A stretch of 64,000 nucleotides of DNA, taken from positions 373,597-437,596 of the forward strand of contig NZ_BSKJ01000005.1 of assembly GCF_030159595.1 (NCBI RefSeq), written 5' to 3'. Each line of letters starts with the position of its first letter. The first letter of the stretch is position 1. The position numbers and the translations under genes are program-made. Of the stretch, positions 17,314 through 27,088 are shown one piece after another. Source of the stretch: Pseudomonas putida (GTDB lineage: Bacteria > Pseudomonadota > Gammaproteobacteria > Pseudomonadales > Pseudomonadaceae). Below the pieces are notes generated by a model. It ran no database searches. It was not told where the DNA came from and worked only from the letters and a program-made list of their open reading frames with translations.

Positions 17314-17553
17314 TCAGGCCTTGCGCAGCCAGTAGGTATAGGTGCCGGCCTCAGCCGTTTCCTGCAGCAGGGTATGACCGGCCAGCTTGGCGAAAGTGCG
17401 GAAGTCGCGCTGCGAGCCTGCATCCGTGGCGATCACCTTGAGCACCGCGCCGCTGGCCAGTCGGTTGAGCTCCATCTTGGCTTTGAGCAGCGGCAAAGGG
17501 CAATTCAGCCCGCTGGCGTCCAGTTCGGCGTCGCAGGTCAGGGTGTCACTCAT
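17314..17553 (-). CDS. TusA/SirA-family sulfur-carrier protein
   Basis: A 79-residue protein with the CPxP signature in LDASGLNCPLPLLKAK, where the cysteine can carry persulfide sulfur. The family handles sulfur transfer in tRNA thiolation, molybdenum cofactor and other pathways, and this copy next to a PerM permease and bepA is not necessarily the tRNA-thiolation TusA. The start at 17553 follows GGAGA; a 24-codon upstream extension is not family-like. It is divergent from bepA. Confidence 0.9.
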   Translation of the reverse strand: MSDTLTCDAELDASGLNCPLPLLKAKMELNRLASGAVLKVIATDAGSQRDFRTFAKLAGHTLLQETAEAGTYTYWLRKA

Positions 17554-17674
17554 CGCAGGGTCTCCAAAGGCATTGCCACGCTGCTTGCTGGCAGGGTCGG
17601 CTAGGATAGCGCCACTGGTCGCCAACGTGTGAGCCCGCTACAGTAGGTATCTTTGACCGACGCGAGCTTCATGC

Positions 17675-19111
17675 ATGAATCTACTGCGCCCTACCCTGCT
17701 GACGCTGGCCTGCCTGTTGGCCCTCCCCGGCCACGCTGACGACCTGCCATCGCTGGGTGACGCCAGTTCCGCGATCGTTTCGCCGCAACAGGAGCACCAA
17801 CTGGGCCGCGCCTGGCTGAGCCTGCTGCGTGGCCAGGTCAACCAGCTGAACGACCCGCAGCTCAAGGACTACGTCGAGACCAGCGTGTACAAGCTGGCCG
17901 AAACCAGCCAACTGCAGGACCGGCGCCTGGAGTTCATCCTTATCGACAGCCGCGAGCTGAACGCCTTTGCCGCCCCGGGTGGCATTGTCGGGGTCAACGG
18001 CGGGTTGTTCCTCAACGCCCAGACCGAAGGCGAGTATGCCTCGGTACTGGCGCACGAACTGGCGCACTTGTCACAACGCCACTTCGCCCGCGGCGTCGAG
18101 GCGCAACAGCGCATGCAGCTGCCAATGATGGCAGCGCTGCTGGCCGGTATCGTGCTGGCCGCCGGTGGCGCCGGCGATGCGGGTATCGGCATGATTGCCG
18201 GCACCCAGGCAGCGGCCATCCAGGAACAACGGCGTTTCTCACGCCAGAACGAACAGGAAGCCGACCGCATCGGCATCCAGAACCTGGAAAAGGCCGGTTA
18301 CGATCCACGTAACATGCCGACCATGTTCGAGCGCCTGGCACGCCAGTATCGCTATGACGCCAAGCCGCCAGAATTCCTGCTGACCCACCCGGTGACCGAA
18401 TCGCGTATTGCCGATACCCGCAACCGGGCCGACCAGGCCCCCAAAGGCGGTGTTGAAGACAGCATGCGCTACCAGCTGATTCGTGCCCGCGTGGCGCTGA
18501 CCTACGAAGGTACACCGGGGCTTGCCGCCAAGCGCTTCCGTGCCCAGCTGGACGAAGACCCGAAACTGGACGCCGCGCGTTACGGCCTGGCCTTGGCCCA
18601 GATCAAAGGCGGGCAGCTGAACGAAGCGCGTGAAATGCTCAAGCCGCTACTGGCCAAGGCCCCCAACGACATCACCTACAACCTGGCGCAGATCGACCTG
18701 GACATCACCAACAACCGCCTGGCCGACGCCCAGCAGCGGGCCGAGCGGCTGCAGGGGCTGTACCCGGGCAACTACCCGCTGAAACAGGTCCGCGCCGATT
18801 TGCTGGTGAAGCAGAACAAGCCTGCCGAAGCGGAGAAGGTGCTGAACGAACTGGTCAAGAGCCGGCCGGATGACCCGGACGTGTGGTACGACATGGCTGA
18901 AGTGCGGGGCTTGTCGGGCAATACCATTGGCCTGCACCGCGCACGGGCCGAGTATTTCACCCTGGTGGGGGACTTTGACCAGGCGATCCAGCAACTGGAT
19001 TACGCCAAGCGCCGGTCGGGCAGCAACTTCCCGCTGGCTTCGCAGATTGACCAGCGCCAGCGCGAGATCATGGAGCAGCAGCGCATGGTTCGGGAGATGA
19101 TGGGCCGTTGA
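17675..19111 (+). CDS. bepA: Periplasmic M48 metalloprotease with TPRs (BepA)
   Basis: A 478-residue protein that maintains outer-membrane assembly by degrading or promoting stalled LptD and BAM substrates. Residues 1-21 are a signal peptide. The M48 zinc motif HELAH is at 127-131, with the third ligand probably E195 in NEQEADRIG. The second half is a TPR array of about 180 residues that contacts BAM. Length is typical of BepA/YfgC. Confidence 0.94.
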   Translation: MNLLRPTLLTLACLLALPGHADDLPSLGDASSAIVSPQQEHQLGRAWLSLLRGQVNQLNDPQLKDYVETSVYKLAETSQLQDRRLEFILIDSRELNAFAAPGGIVGVNGGLFLNAQTEGEYASVLAHELAHLSQRHFARGVEAQQRMQLPMMAALLAGIVLAAGGAGDAGIGMIAGTQAAAIQEQRRFSRQNEQEADRIGIQNLEKAGYDPRNMPTMFERLARQYRYDAKPPEFLLTHPVTESRIADTRNRADQAPKGGVEDSMRYQLIRARVALTYEGTPGLAAKRFRAQLDEDPKLDAARYGLALAQIKGGQLNEAREMLKPLLAKAPNDITYNLAQIDLDITNNRLADAQQRAERLQGLYPGNYPLKQVRADLLVKQNKPAEAEKVLNELVKSRPDDPDVWYDMAEVRGLSGNTIGLHRARAEYFTLVGDFDQAIQQLDYAKRRSGSNFPLASQIDQRQREIMEQQRMVREMMGR

Positions 19112-19114
19112 GGG

Positions 19115-19203
19115 CCCTTTCGCGGGCAAGCCCACTCCCCAGGTACTGCATCGCTTCTGAGGGCGGTGCAGTACCTGTGGGAGCGGGCTTGCCCGCGAAG
19201 ACG
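19115..19203. repeat. Inverted REP pair (BIME)
   Basis: Two REP units face each other: TTTCGCGGGCAAGCCC near the left end and GGGCTTGCCCGCGAAG at the right, with an additional inverted repeat GGTACTGCA ... TGCAGTACC between them. It fills the gap between convergent bepA and nadA. Confidence 0.9.
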
Positions 19204-19219
19204 GCAACGCGGGTTAAAG

Positions 19220-20278
19220 TCAGGCGTTACCGGACAGTTTCAGCCTTGCAGCCTGGGTAAAGTCCAGCATGCGGTTCAGCGGCTTGATCGCCTTGGGCAC
19301 CAGCGCCGGGTCGACGAAAATCTCATCACCGCCATTACGCAAGCAGTGCAGCACGCGCTCCAGGGTATTCATCGCCATCCACGGGCAGTGCGCGCAGCTG
19401 CGGCAGGCCGCGCCATTGCCGGCAGTAGGCGCTTCGACGAATTCCTTGTCCGGGCACAGCTGCTGCATCTTGTAGAAGATGCCACGATCGGTGGCGACGA
19501 TGAAGGTTTTATTCGGCAGGGTCTGCGCTGCCTTGATCAGCTGGCTGGTAGAACCCACTGCGTCGGCCAGTTCGATGACCGCTTCCGGCGACTCGGGGTG
19601 CACCAGGATCGCTGCATCCGGGTACAGCGCCTTCATGTCGGCAAGCTGGCGCGATTTGAACTCTTCGTGAACGATGCAGGCACCGTCCCACAGCAGCATG
19701 TCGGCACCGGTCTGCTTCTGGATGTAACGGCCCAGGTGCTGGTCCGGCCCCCAGATGATGGTCTCGCCGTTATCCATCAGGCTTTCGACGATCTCCAGCG
19801 CGCAGCTTGAGGTCACCACCCAGTCGGCACGGGCCTTTACGGCAGCGGACGTGTTGGCGTAGACCACCACGGTGCGTTCAGGGTGCTGGTCGCAGAACGC
19901 AGAAAACTCTTCGACCGGACAACCCAGGTCGAGCGAGCAGGTCGCCTCCAGGGTCGGCATCAGCACGCGCTTTTCCGGGGTGAGGATTTTCGCCGTCTCG
20001 CCCATGAAGCGCACACCGGCCACGATCACGGTCTCGGCCGGGTGGTTCTTGCCGAAGCGGGCCATTTCCAGCGAGTCGGACACGCAACCGCCGGTTTCTT
20101 CAGCCAGCGCCTGGATGACCGGGTCGCAGTAATAGTGGGCGACCAGCACGGCATTCTGGGCCTTGAGCTCGGCAGCGATGGCCGCACGGTATTCGGCCTC
20201 CTGCTCGGCTGTCAGCGGGTTGGGCTGCTTGGCGTCGAGGTGGGCCTGAACCAACAGGCGTTCGGAAATCTGGGTCAT
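19220..20278 (-). CDS. nadA: Quinolinate synthase (NadA)
   Basis: A 352-residue [4Fe-4S] enzyme that condenses iminoaspartate with DHAP to make quinolinate for NAD synthesis. The N-terminal motif [21 protein letters not shown] and the cluster cysteines in [21 protein letters not shown] and the C-terminal [10 protein letters not shown] are all present. Length is that of the standard bacterial enzyme. It is monocistronic, with REP pairs on both sides. Confidence 0.97.
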   Translation of the reverse strand: MTQISERLLVQAHLDAKQPNPLTAEQEAEYRAAIAAELKAQNAVLVAHYYCDPVIQALAEETGGCVSDSLEMARFGKNHPAETVIVAGVRFMGETAKILTPEKRVLMPTLEATCSLDLGCPVEEFSAFCDQHPERTVVVYANTSAAVKARADWVVTSSCALEIVESLMDNGETIIWGPDQHLGRYIQKQTGADMLLWDGACIVHEEFKSRQLADMKALYPDAAILVHPESPEAVIELADAVGSTSQLIKAAQTLPNKTFIVATDRGIFYKMQQLCPDKEFVEAPTAGNGAACRSCAHCPWMAMNTLERVLHCLRNGGDEIFVDPALVPKAIKPLNRMLDFTQAARLKLSGNA

Positions 20279-20465
20279 GATCGCTGGACCTGCAGGCGCG
20301 CGTGCGCGTCAAATCGAGTGTATCACCCGGCCCTGGCAGATCGGCTAAGGGTGCCGGACGGCACTTGGGCCGCCACGGCCCTCTGCGGGCGCGGATTATT
20401 ATCGGAGGCCGAAGGCTACAGACAATCCAGCGAATTCTAAAGTGGTTTTTGTGTTGGCTGCACCG

Positions 20466-20565
20466 GCCCTTTCGCGGGTAAACCCGCTCCCACAGGTATC
20501 GCATCGCCCTCAAGGGCAGTGATAGACCTGTGGGAGCGGGTTTACCCGCGAAGAGGCCAGTACAG
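20466..20565. repeat. Inverted REP pair (BIME)
   Basis: TTTCGCGGGTAAACCCGCTCCC at the left and GGGAGCGGGTTTACCCGCGAAG at the right, joined by a short AT-containing spacer, between nadA and the DUF945 gene. Same family as the elements at 19.1 and 51.9 kb. Confidence 0.9.
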
Positions 20566-20573
20566 GGTGGCGA

Positions 20574-22082
20574 TCAACCCTGCGGCGACAACGCGGCCAG
20601 GTGCGCCGCCATCAGCATGGCGAACTCTTCCACGGTCATTTTCCTGCCGTTGAAGTCAACCATGCCATCGGCATAGTGCAGGCTGCTCACCACATCATTA
20701 CCTTCGACAGTCGCCATGCCACTCTGCAGCGCCATCATGCCAACCATCTCCCCCGCCTGGCTCGACTGCATGGCAATCGCCTGAGCGTCAGTCTGACCCT
20801 CCAGCAGTGCCTGCAAGGTCGCCAGGTCACCCATCATCGGCTTGGACAACGACAGCTTGCTCTTCACCTCGGTGATCATCTGCTTGCTCAACTGGTCCGG
20901 CGGCAGGTCGAAGCTGGACGGGGCGGCAAAGTCCATCGACAGGTTGAAGCGGCTCTCGCCGTTGGCGGTCTTGAACGACAGGTTTTCAATCGCCACCTTG
21001 GGCCTGGCAGCGAGCAGCTTCTGCAGGTCACCCTGGAAACGGGCCTTCTCGGCGTCGTCCATCTGGATTTGCGGCACCGGCTGGCCGGCGGCGGCGGCGG
21101 CCTCGAACTCCGCCAGATGCGCCTGGTACCACTTCGACAATGCCTGCAGCGCCGGTGCGTTGACCGAGGTAATGCTCACCGCCATCTGTGCCTTACCCAC
21201 TGCACGGCCATCCCAGGTGATGTCGCCAACCTTGTACTCCACACGACCGCCCACGGTATCCGGGCCATCAAGGGTCTGCAGGGCATTCTGCTCAAAGCCC
21301 TTGACCAGCAGTACCTGCTGTTTAGGCCCCAGGGTGACCTTGGTTTCAGCCAGCGCCAGGTCGGCATTACCGACATAGATGGCGTCGTGCGCGGTGGCTG
21401 CCAGGTTACCGCCAAGCTTCAGGCCTTTGAGCTCGAACGTGGCAGGTGGCTGGTCGTCATGCACCAGTTTCATCACGAAACGGTCGGCCTGGCCGTGGAA
21501 TTTAGATGCCTTGCCTTCCTCGTCGCCACTGACCTCCAGCTGCATGCCCGAGAAGTCGAGGCTATTGCCGTCCGCTTCGTCGAACTTGACCGGCGCCAGC
21601 CGAACCTGGCTGACCACATTACCGTCGTAGCCCAGGCTGGTTTGGGCACTGACCGGAGCCTGCTCACCCGCTGCGGCAAACCACGGTGCGGTGGCTTCGT
21701 CCTTTTGCAGGCTACTGTTGCTGACCGCCAGCACCGGCATCAGCTTGAACGCCTTGACCCGCGACCAAGGGAACGGGCCGTGCTCGATCTGGTCGGTCAC
21801 GCCCACGTCGAAACTCAACACCTCGCCGTCACCCACGTTGATGTCGCGTGCCTTCAGGCGGTACTGGGCGGTACTGCTGAAGAAATGCTGCTCCAGCGAC
21901 ACCCGCTCGATGCTCATGCTGCCACCGGTGGTCACCAGGGCTTTCTTCAGCTCGGCGTTGCTGCGGGCAAGGGCATTGTCCAGCTCGGCCGGCAGCTGCT
22001 TGCCGGTGTACCAGGCGCCAGCGGTGGTTGCGACGGCAATGGCGATAGCCAGGCCGGAAAGGATGCCAACTGATTTCTTCAT
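20574..22082 (-). CDS. DUF945 (YdgA-family) envelope protein
   Basis: A 502-residue protein with a single N-terminal membrane segment (MKKSVGILSGLAIAIAVATTAGAWYTG) and a long periplasmic domain of the DUF945/YdgA family (early SMSIERVSLEQHFFSSTAQYRLKA, later VENLSFKTANGESRF-like repeats). The function is unknown; the family is linked to the cell envelope. The start at 22082 gives the conserved MKKSVG N-terminus, but the ribosome site is poor. It is a single gene. Confidence 0.85.
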   Translation of the reverse strand: MKKSVGILSGLAIAIAVATTAGAWYTGKQLPAELDNALARSNAELKKALVTTGGSMSIERVSLEQHFFSSTAQYRLKARDINVGDGEVLSFDVGVTDQIEHGPFPWSRVKAFKLMPVLAVSNSSLQKDEATAPWFAAAGEQAPVSAQTSLGYDGNVVSQVRLAPVKFDEADGNSLDFSGMQLEVSGDEEGKASKFHGQADRFVMKLVHDDQPPATFELKGLKLGGNLAATAHDAIYVGNADLALAETKVTLGPKQQVLLVKGFEQNALQTLDGPDTVGGRVEYKVGDITWDGRAVGKAQMAVSITSVNAPALQALSKWYQAHLAEFEAAAAAGQPVPQIQMDDAEKARFQGDLQKLLAARPKVAIENLSFKTANGESRFNLSMDFAAPSSFDLPPDQLSKQMITEVKSKLSLSKPMMGDLATLQALLEGQTDAQAIAMQSSQAGEMVGMMALQSGMATVEGNDVVSSLHYADGMVDFNGRKMTVEEFAMLMAAHLAALSPQG

Positions 22083-22446
22083 GAATAGAACCGAATGCTG
22101 TCCGTAAGGGCTTGTTGGGCGGCCAAAGGCCACGCAGCGAAGATTACCACTGCAACAGGTGACACAGGCTGGTGCGGGTCGAGAAATGGCATTTTTGGGA
22201 AGCGTCTGACACCCCGCTCAAGGACGCTGCCCAATCGTTAATTTTTACGAACATTCAAATTGATCAAAACCGCAAAAAACCGCGCAAAAACCGAACAAAA
22301 CCCGCTTTAAATCGATAAATATTTCAATTCAGTAACATCTTGTCATGTTTAACTTGACACCCACCTACCCATCGTTTTTTATTTTCACCACTTAGCGCGC
22401 CCCCCCCCCCGCGCCTTCCGCCGCTCCTACAAAAAAGGTGAACAAC
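22083..22446. promoter_or_regulatory. AT-rich promoter region with C11 tract
   Basis: About 360 bases between divergent genes. The centre (22234-22390) is strongly AT-rich. TGTCA (22341-22345) and TGACA (22355-22359) form an inverted repeat that overlaps a perfect -35 hexamer TTGACA at 22354-22359. A run of eleven C follows at 22400-22410, in the presumed 5' leader of the permease. No terminator is evident. Confidence 0.55.
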
Positions 22447-22539
22447 ATGGAGCCCACCCGCTCGCCCTTGCCGCATGCGCAATACACCGTGCCCGCCATT
22501 TACGCCCAGCCGCAGGAGCCATGCCAGCATGCAGCCTGA
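22447..22539 (+). CDS. Small upstream ORF overlapping the permease start
   Basis: A 30-codon reading frame with AAGGTG spaced 6 bases from its ATG, a better ribosome site than that of the permease gene. Its stop codon lies 11 bases inside the permease gene in another frame, so a ribosome finishing it would end on the permease start. The peptide is Pro/Ala-rich ([19 protein letters not shown] at its start) with no membrane segment. Expression is inferred, not shown; it could be a translational-coupling leader. Confidence 0.4.
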   Translation: MEPTRSPLPHAQYTVPAIYAQPQEPCQHAA

Positions 22540-23881
22540 CCACAGCGCTTCCGGCAACGGCCAACTTCGCAAAACCCTGCGCCTCTGGCATGTGATCATC
22601 ATCGGCTTGGCCTACCTGACCCCGATGACCGTGTTCGACACCTTCGGCATCGTCAGCGGGATCACCGCAGGCCATGTACCCAGCGCCTACATCCTGGCGC
22701 TGGCCGGTATCCTGTTCACCGCCGTGAGCTACGGCACCTTGGTAAAACGCTTCCCGCAGTCGGGTTCGGCCTACACCTACACCCAGCGCGCGATCAACCC
22801 GCATGTGGGCTTCCTGGTCGGCTGGTCGTCGCTGCTCGACTACCTGCTGTTGCCAATGGTCAATGCGCTGCTGGCCAAGCTGTACCTCTCGGCCATGTTT
22901 CCGGAAGTACCGGCGTGGATGTGGGTGGCCGGCTTCGTCACCTTGATCAGCCTGATCAACATGCGCAGCGTGAACCTGGTGGCGCACTTCAACCTGTTGT
23001 TCGTGGGCGTGCAGGTGGCGATCATTGCCGTGTTCATCTACCTGTGCTTCCGTGGCCTGGACCACGGTGAAGGGCTGGGTACCGCCTGGAGCCTGATGCC
23101 ATTCGGTGACAGCCAGACCCAGTTCAGCGCACTGGCGGCCGGGGCAACCATCCTGTGCTTCTCGTTCCTGGGCTTCGATGCGGTTACCTGCCTGTCCGAA
23201 GAAACCCGCGACCCGGCCAAGACCATTCCCAAGGCGATCTTCCTGACCGCACTGATCGGCGGCGTGGTGTTCATCACTGTTTCGTACTTCATCCAGGCCT
23301 ACTTTCCGACCATGGCGCGCTTCCATGACCAGGAAGCCGCCCTGCCAGAAATTGCCCTGTACGTCGGCGGCAAGCTGTTCCAGTCGATCTTCATCGCCTG
23401 CACCGTGATCAACACCATCGCCTCGGGCCTGGCTTCGCAAACCAGCGTGTCGCGACTGCTGTATGTGATGGGCCGCGACAACGTGATCCCGGCCAGCGTC
23501 TTCGCCCGCCTGCATTCACGCTACAAGACACCCGTGCTGAACATTGCGGTAGTGGGGCTGATTTCGCTGTCGGCGATCTTCTTCGACCTGGTGACCGCCA
23601 CCTCGATCATCAACTTCGGTGCGCTGGTCGCATTCAGTTTCGTCAACCTGTCGGTCATCAACCACTGCTACCTGCGCGAAGGCAACCGCAAAGGCCTGGC
23701 CAACCAGCTGAAGTACCTGGTGCTGCCCACCATCGGCTTCTGCATCATCGTCTCGCTGTGGCTGGACCTGAATGCACATTCGCTGATGTTTGGCGGCATC
23801 TGGGCTGCGCTCGGGCTGGTCTACCTGGGCTGGCTGACCAAGGCCTTCCGCTCGGCACCGCCCAACTACGTTGCTGAATGA
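22529..23881 (+). CDS. APC-family amino acid/polyamine permease
   Basis: A 450-residue inner-membrane permease with about twelve hydrophobic segments. The N-terminal [32 protein letters not shown] and central [25 protein letters not shown] are APC superfamily signatures and resemble PuuP-type putrescine importers. The ATG at 22529 is used; AGGAG is 11 bases upstream, slightly far, and a 30-codon ORF overlaps it. The chemoreceptor gene 67 bases downstream is of the polyamine-sensing McpU type, which supports polyamines as substrate. The substrate assignment is inference. Confidence 0.85.
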   Translation: MQPDHSASGNGQLRKTLRLWHVIIIGLAYLTPMTVFDTFGIVSGITAGHVPSAYILALAGILFTAVSYGTLVKRFPQSGSAYTYTQRAINPHVGFLVGWSSLLDYLLLPMVNALLAKLYLSAMFPEVPAWMWVAGFVTLISLINMRSVNLVAHFNLLFVGVQVAIIAVFIYLCFRGLDHGEGLGTAWSLMPFGDSQTQFSALAAGATILCFSFLGFDAVTCLSEETRDPAKTIPKAIFLTALIGGVVFITVSYFIQAYFPTMARFHDQEAALPEIALYVGGKLFQSIFIACTVINTIASGLASQTSVSRLLYVMGRDNVIPASVFARLHSRYKTPVLNIAVVGLISLSAIFFDLVTATSIINFGALVAFSFVNLSVINHCYLREGNRKGLANQLKYLVLPTIGFCIIVSLWLDLNAHSLMFGGIWAALGLVYLGWLTKAFRSAPPNYVAE

Positions 23882-23947
23882 CCCACGCTGCCGACAACGC
23901 CCGCGCCTGACCGCGGGCGTTGTACTTGATCGAAAAGGAAAGCCCTC

Positions 23948-26014
23948 ATGCCGCTGCGTCGCCTCTCCATCCAATGGAAGATCACCCTGCTCGCCGGCTT
24001 GTGCCTGCTGGCCATCGTCGCCTTGCTGGTGACCACCTCGCTGACCCAGGCACAACGCAGCGCCGCGCTGGTCAACCAGGCCAACACCGCCATGCTCGAC
24101 AGCAGCGCCCGCCAGCGCCTGCAGACCCACGCCGAAACCCAGGCCCTGCGCATCCAACGCTATTTCATGGACGCCTACCAGTACGGCAATGGCTTTGCCC
24201 GCCTGGTACAAGTGCTAAAAGCCCGTGGCGGCAGCGACCTGCGCGCCGAGCTGACCCGCCAGGCGCGTGCCAGCCTGGCCGGTAACCCGGACGTGATCGG
24301 CCTGTACCTGGTGTTCCAGCCCAACGCGCTGGATCAGCAGGACAGCCAGTTCGTCGGCCAGGATGCCGCAGGCAGCAACGAAAGCGGACGCTTCTCGCTC
24401 TACTGGTCGCAGCCCAGCCCCGGCGCACTGGAACGTGAGGCCATGCCGGAATCGATGCTCGGCGACGCCAGCATCGGCAGCAACGGCGCGGCAAAGAACC
24501 GCTGGCTGACCTGCCCGCAGGACACCGCCAGAACGTGCATGCTCGAGCCGTACCTGGACGAAGTCAACGGCCGCCAGGTGCTGATGACCAGCATTGCCCT
24601 GCCACTGCTTGAGCGCGGCAAGGTGGTGGGCGTGGTCGGCCTGGACATTGGACTTGCCAACCTGCAGCAACTGAGCGTGGATGGCCGCCGCGAACTGTTC
24701 GACGGCCAAGGCCAAGTGAGTATCGCCAGCGCTGCCGGCCTGCTGGCTGGCAACAGCCGCGACGACAGCGCGCTCGGCCAGCCCATGGACAAGGCGGTCG
24801 CCGACGGCCTGCTACGCGTGGCCCACCCCTTCACGCCAATCCCTGACGCCGCGCCGTGGCAGGTATTGCTGGAGCTGCCAGAAAGCGTGCTGCAGGCACC
24901 CGCCGTGGCCCTCAATCAGCGCCTGGACGCACACAACCAAAGCGCCAATCTCACCAGCCTGCTGATCGGCCTTGGCGCGGCAGTGGTGGGTTTGCTGCTG
25001 GTATGGCTGACCGCACGCGGCGTTACCCGGCCCATCCTGGCCGTGGCCGCACGCCTGGAAGACATCGCCAGTGGCGAGGGCGACCTGACCCGCCGCCTGG
25101 ACTACGCCCGCCAGGACGAACTGGGCCATCTCACCGGCGGCTTCAACCGCTTCCTCGACAAGCTGCAGCCGGTCATCGCCCAGGTCAAAGGCTCGCTGCA
25201 CGAAGCCCGCGACACCGCTGACCAGTCAGCCGCCATCGCCAGCCAGACCAGCAACGGCATGCAACAGCAACACCGCGAAATCGAGCAGGTGGCCACGGCG
25301 GCCAACGAGATGAGCGCCACCGCCCTGGATGTCGCCCACAACGCCTCGCAGGCGGCCCAGGCCGCACGCGCCGCCGACCAGGCCAGCCGCGAAGGCCTGC
25401 AACTGATCGACAGCACCCGCCAGGGCATCGACCGCCTGGCTGCCGGTATGGACACCGCCATGGCCGAGGCGCGCGCGCTTGAAGACCGCAGCGGGCAGAT
25501 CGGCTCGGTGCTGGAAGTGATCCGCACCATCGCCGAGCAAACCAACCTGCTGGCGTTGAATGCCGCTATCGAAGCGGCTCGCGCTGGCGAAGCCGGGCGT
25601 GGCTTTGCCGTGGTCGCCGATGAAGTGCGCGGCCTGGCCCAGCGCACACAAGTGTCGGTGGAGGAGATTCGCCAGGTCATCGAAGGCCTGCAGCTAGGCA
25701 CCCAGGATGTCGTGGGCGCCATGCACGAGGGCCAGCGCCAGGCTCAGGAAAGCGCAGCGCGCATGGAGCAGGCGCTACCGGCACTGCAGCGCATTGGCGA
25801 GGCGGTGACTGTGATCAGCGACATGAACCTGCAAATTGCTTCGGCCGCAGAAGAACAGAGCGCAGTGGCCGAGGAAGTGAACCGCAACGTGGCTGGCATT
25901 CGGGACGTGACCGAGTCGCTGGCAGGCCAGGCTGATGAGTCGGCACGCATCAGCCAAGCCTTGAACCGGCTGGCCAATCAACAACAGGCGCTGATGGAGC
26001 AATTCCGCGTCTAG
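23948..26014 (+). CDS. mcpU: Methyl-accepting chemotaxis protein, probably McpU
   Basis: A 688-residue chemoreceptor. A transmembrane segment (residues 11-32) is followed by a large periplasmic dCache-type sensor (about 33-325; [15 protein letters not shown] closes one module), a second membrane segment (about 337-358), a HAMP domain with [26 protein letters not shown], and the signalling tip [43 protein letters not shown]. In P. putida the receptor in this position, McpU, mediates taxis to polyamines; the neighbouring permease fits. AAGGA precedes the ATG. The identity rests on context and architecture. Confidence 0.85.
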   Translation: MPLRRLSIQWKITLLAGLCLLAIVALLVTTSLTQAQRSAALVNQANTAMLDSSARQRLQTHAETQALRIQRYFMDAYQYGNGFARLVQVLKARGGSDLRAELTRQARASLAGNPDVIGLYLVFQPNALDQQDSQFVGQDAAGSNESGRFSLYWSQPSPGALEREAMPESMLGDASIGSNGAAKNRWLTCPQDTARTCMLEPYLDEVNGRQVLMTSIALPLLERGKVVGVVGLDIGLANLQQLSVDGRRELFDGQGQVSIASAAGLLAGNSRDDSALGQPMDKAVADGLLRVAHPFTPIPDAAPWQVLLELPESVLQAPAVALNQRLDAHNQSANLTSLLIGLGAAVVGLLLVWLTARGVTRPILAVAARLEDIASGEGDLTRRLDYARQDELGHLTGGFNRFLDKLQPVIAQVKGSLHEARDTADQSAAIASQTSNGMQQQHREIEQVATAANEMSATALDVAHNASQAAQAARAADQASREGLQLIDSTRQGIDRLAAGMDTAMAEARALEDRSGQIGSVLEVIRTIAEQTNLLALNAAIEAARAGEAGRGFAVVADEVRGLAQRTQVSVEEIRQVIEGLQLGTQDVVGAMHEGQRQAQESAARMEQALPALQRIGEAVTVISDMNLQIASAAEEQSAVAEEVNRNVAGIRDVTESLAGQADESARISQALNRLANQQQALMEQFRV

Positions 26015-26022
26015 CCTGTAAG

Positions 26023-26054
26023 GGCCTGTTCGCGGGTAACACCGCGAACAGGCC
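26023..26054 (+). terminator. Long palindrome after the chemoreceptor gene
   Basis: Thirteen-base-pair stem GGCCTGTTCGCGG / CCGCGAACAGGCC with a six-base loop, starting 9 bases after the stop codon. It is REP-like in sequence and probably acts as the 3' end; there is no T run. Confidence 0.6.
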
Positions 26055-26097
26055 AGAGCATACAACACAGCAGCAGGGCTATTTACCGAGCACAATC

Positions 26098-27057
26098 ATG
26101 CAAACCGCAACCCGATCCACCTTCTTCGACATCACCAGCGAACAGGGCCTTTTACGCACCTCGATCGCCGTCACCCTGTTCATCGCCAGCATCGGCATCG
26201 CCTTCGGCGTAGCCTCCGGCTCCTACTCCATCGTCTTCGACGGCGTTTATTCGCTGGTCGACGCCAGCATGAGCGGCCTGTCGCTCGTAGTGGTCAAGCT
26301 GATCACCTCGCACACCACCAGCGTGCAGATGTCGCGCAAGCTGCGCGAGCGCTTCACCATGGGCTTCTGGCACCTGGAACCGATGGTGCTGGCACTTAAC
26401 GGCATCCTGCTCAGTGGCGTGGCCATCTACGCACTGATCAACGCCGTCAGCAGCCTGCTGCAAGGCGGGCGTCACCTTGAGTTCGGCATCGCCATGATCT
26501 ATGCGGTGCTGACCGTGATCACCTGCGTGACCATCGCCGTCGTCGAGGCCCGCGCCAACCGCAAGCTGAAGTCAGACTTCGTGCGCATGGACGTCAAGGG
26601 CTGGGTCATGTCGGCCAGCATCACCGCCGCGCTGCTGATTGCGTTCTGCTTTGGTTACGCGGTGCAGGGCACGTCGTTGGAGTGGGTGTCGCCGTACATC
26701 GACCCGGCAGTGCTGGCGCTGGTGTGCCTGGTCATCGTGCCGTTGCCAATGTCGGTGGTGCGCCAGGCGCTGTCGGAAATATTCCTGGTCACCCCCGGCG
26801 ACCTCAAGCTGCATGTGGATGAAGTGGCCAAGGCCTTCGTTGCCCGCCACGGGCTGCAGTCATACCGCGCCTATGTGGCCAAGGTCGGGCGCTCGCGGGA
26901 GATCGAGCTGTATTTCATCGTGCCAAAGGCCATGGCTGCCAAGACCATCGATGAATGGGATGCATGGCGCAACGAGATTGGTGATGCCGTCGGTGGCGAA
27001 GGGCCAGACCGCTGGCTGACGGTGGTATTTACCGGGGATCCGGAATGGGCTGAGTAG
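26098..27057 (+). CDS. Cation diffusion facilitator (CDF) transporter
   Basis: A 319-residue metal-cation exchanger with about six membrane segments. The paired metal-site segments DGVYSLVDASMS (helix 2) and DVKGWVMS (helix 5) resemble CDF sites but with V/K in place of the usual histidines, so the metal may differ from Zn. The C-terminal cytoplasmic domain (about 230-319) is present. It appears monocistronic; a hairpin separates it from the chemoreceptor gene. Confidence 0.82.
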   Translation: MQTATRSTFFDITSEQGLLRTSIAVTLFIASIGIAFGVASGSYSIVFDGVYSLVDASMSGLSLVVVKLITSHTTSVQMSRKLRERFTMGFWHLEPMVLALNGILLSGVAIYALINAVSSLLQGGRHLEFGIAMIYAVLTVITCVTIAVVEARANRKLKSDFVRMDVKGWVMSASITAALLIAFCFGYAVQGTSLEWVSPYIDPAVLALVCLVIVPLPMSVVRQALSEIFLVTPGDLKLHVDEVAKAFVARHGLQSYRAYVAKVGRSREIELYFIVPKAMAAKTIDEWDAWRNEIGDAVGGEGPDRWLTVVFTGDPEWAE

Positions 27058-27088
27058 CCTGGGCACAATTCGGGTAGTCTGTGGCCTT

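Noticed and set aside
19115..20565. REP pairs as a CRISPR-like or transposon structure
   Set aside because: They are inverted P. putida REP palindromes without regular spacers, transposase or direct-repeat ends.
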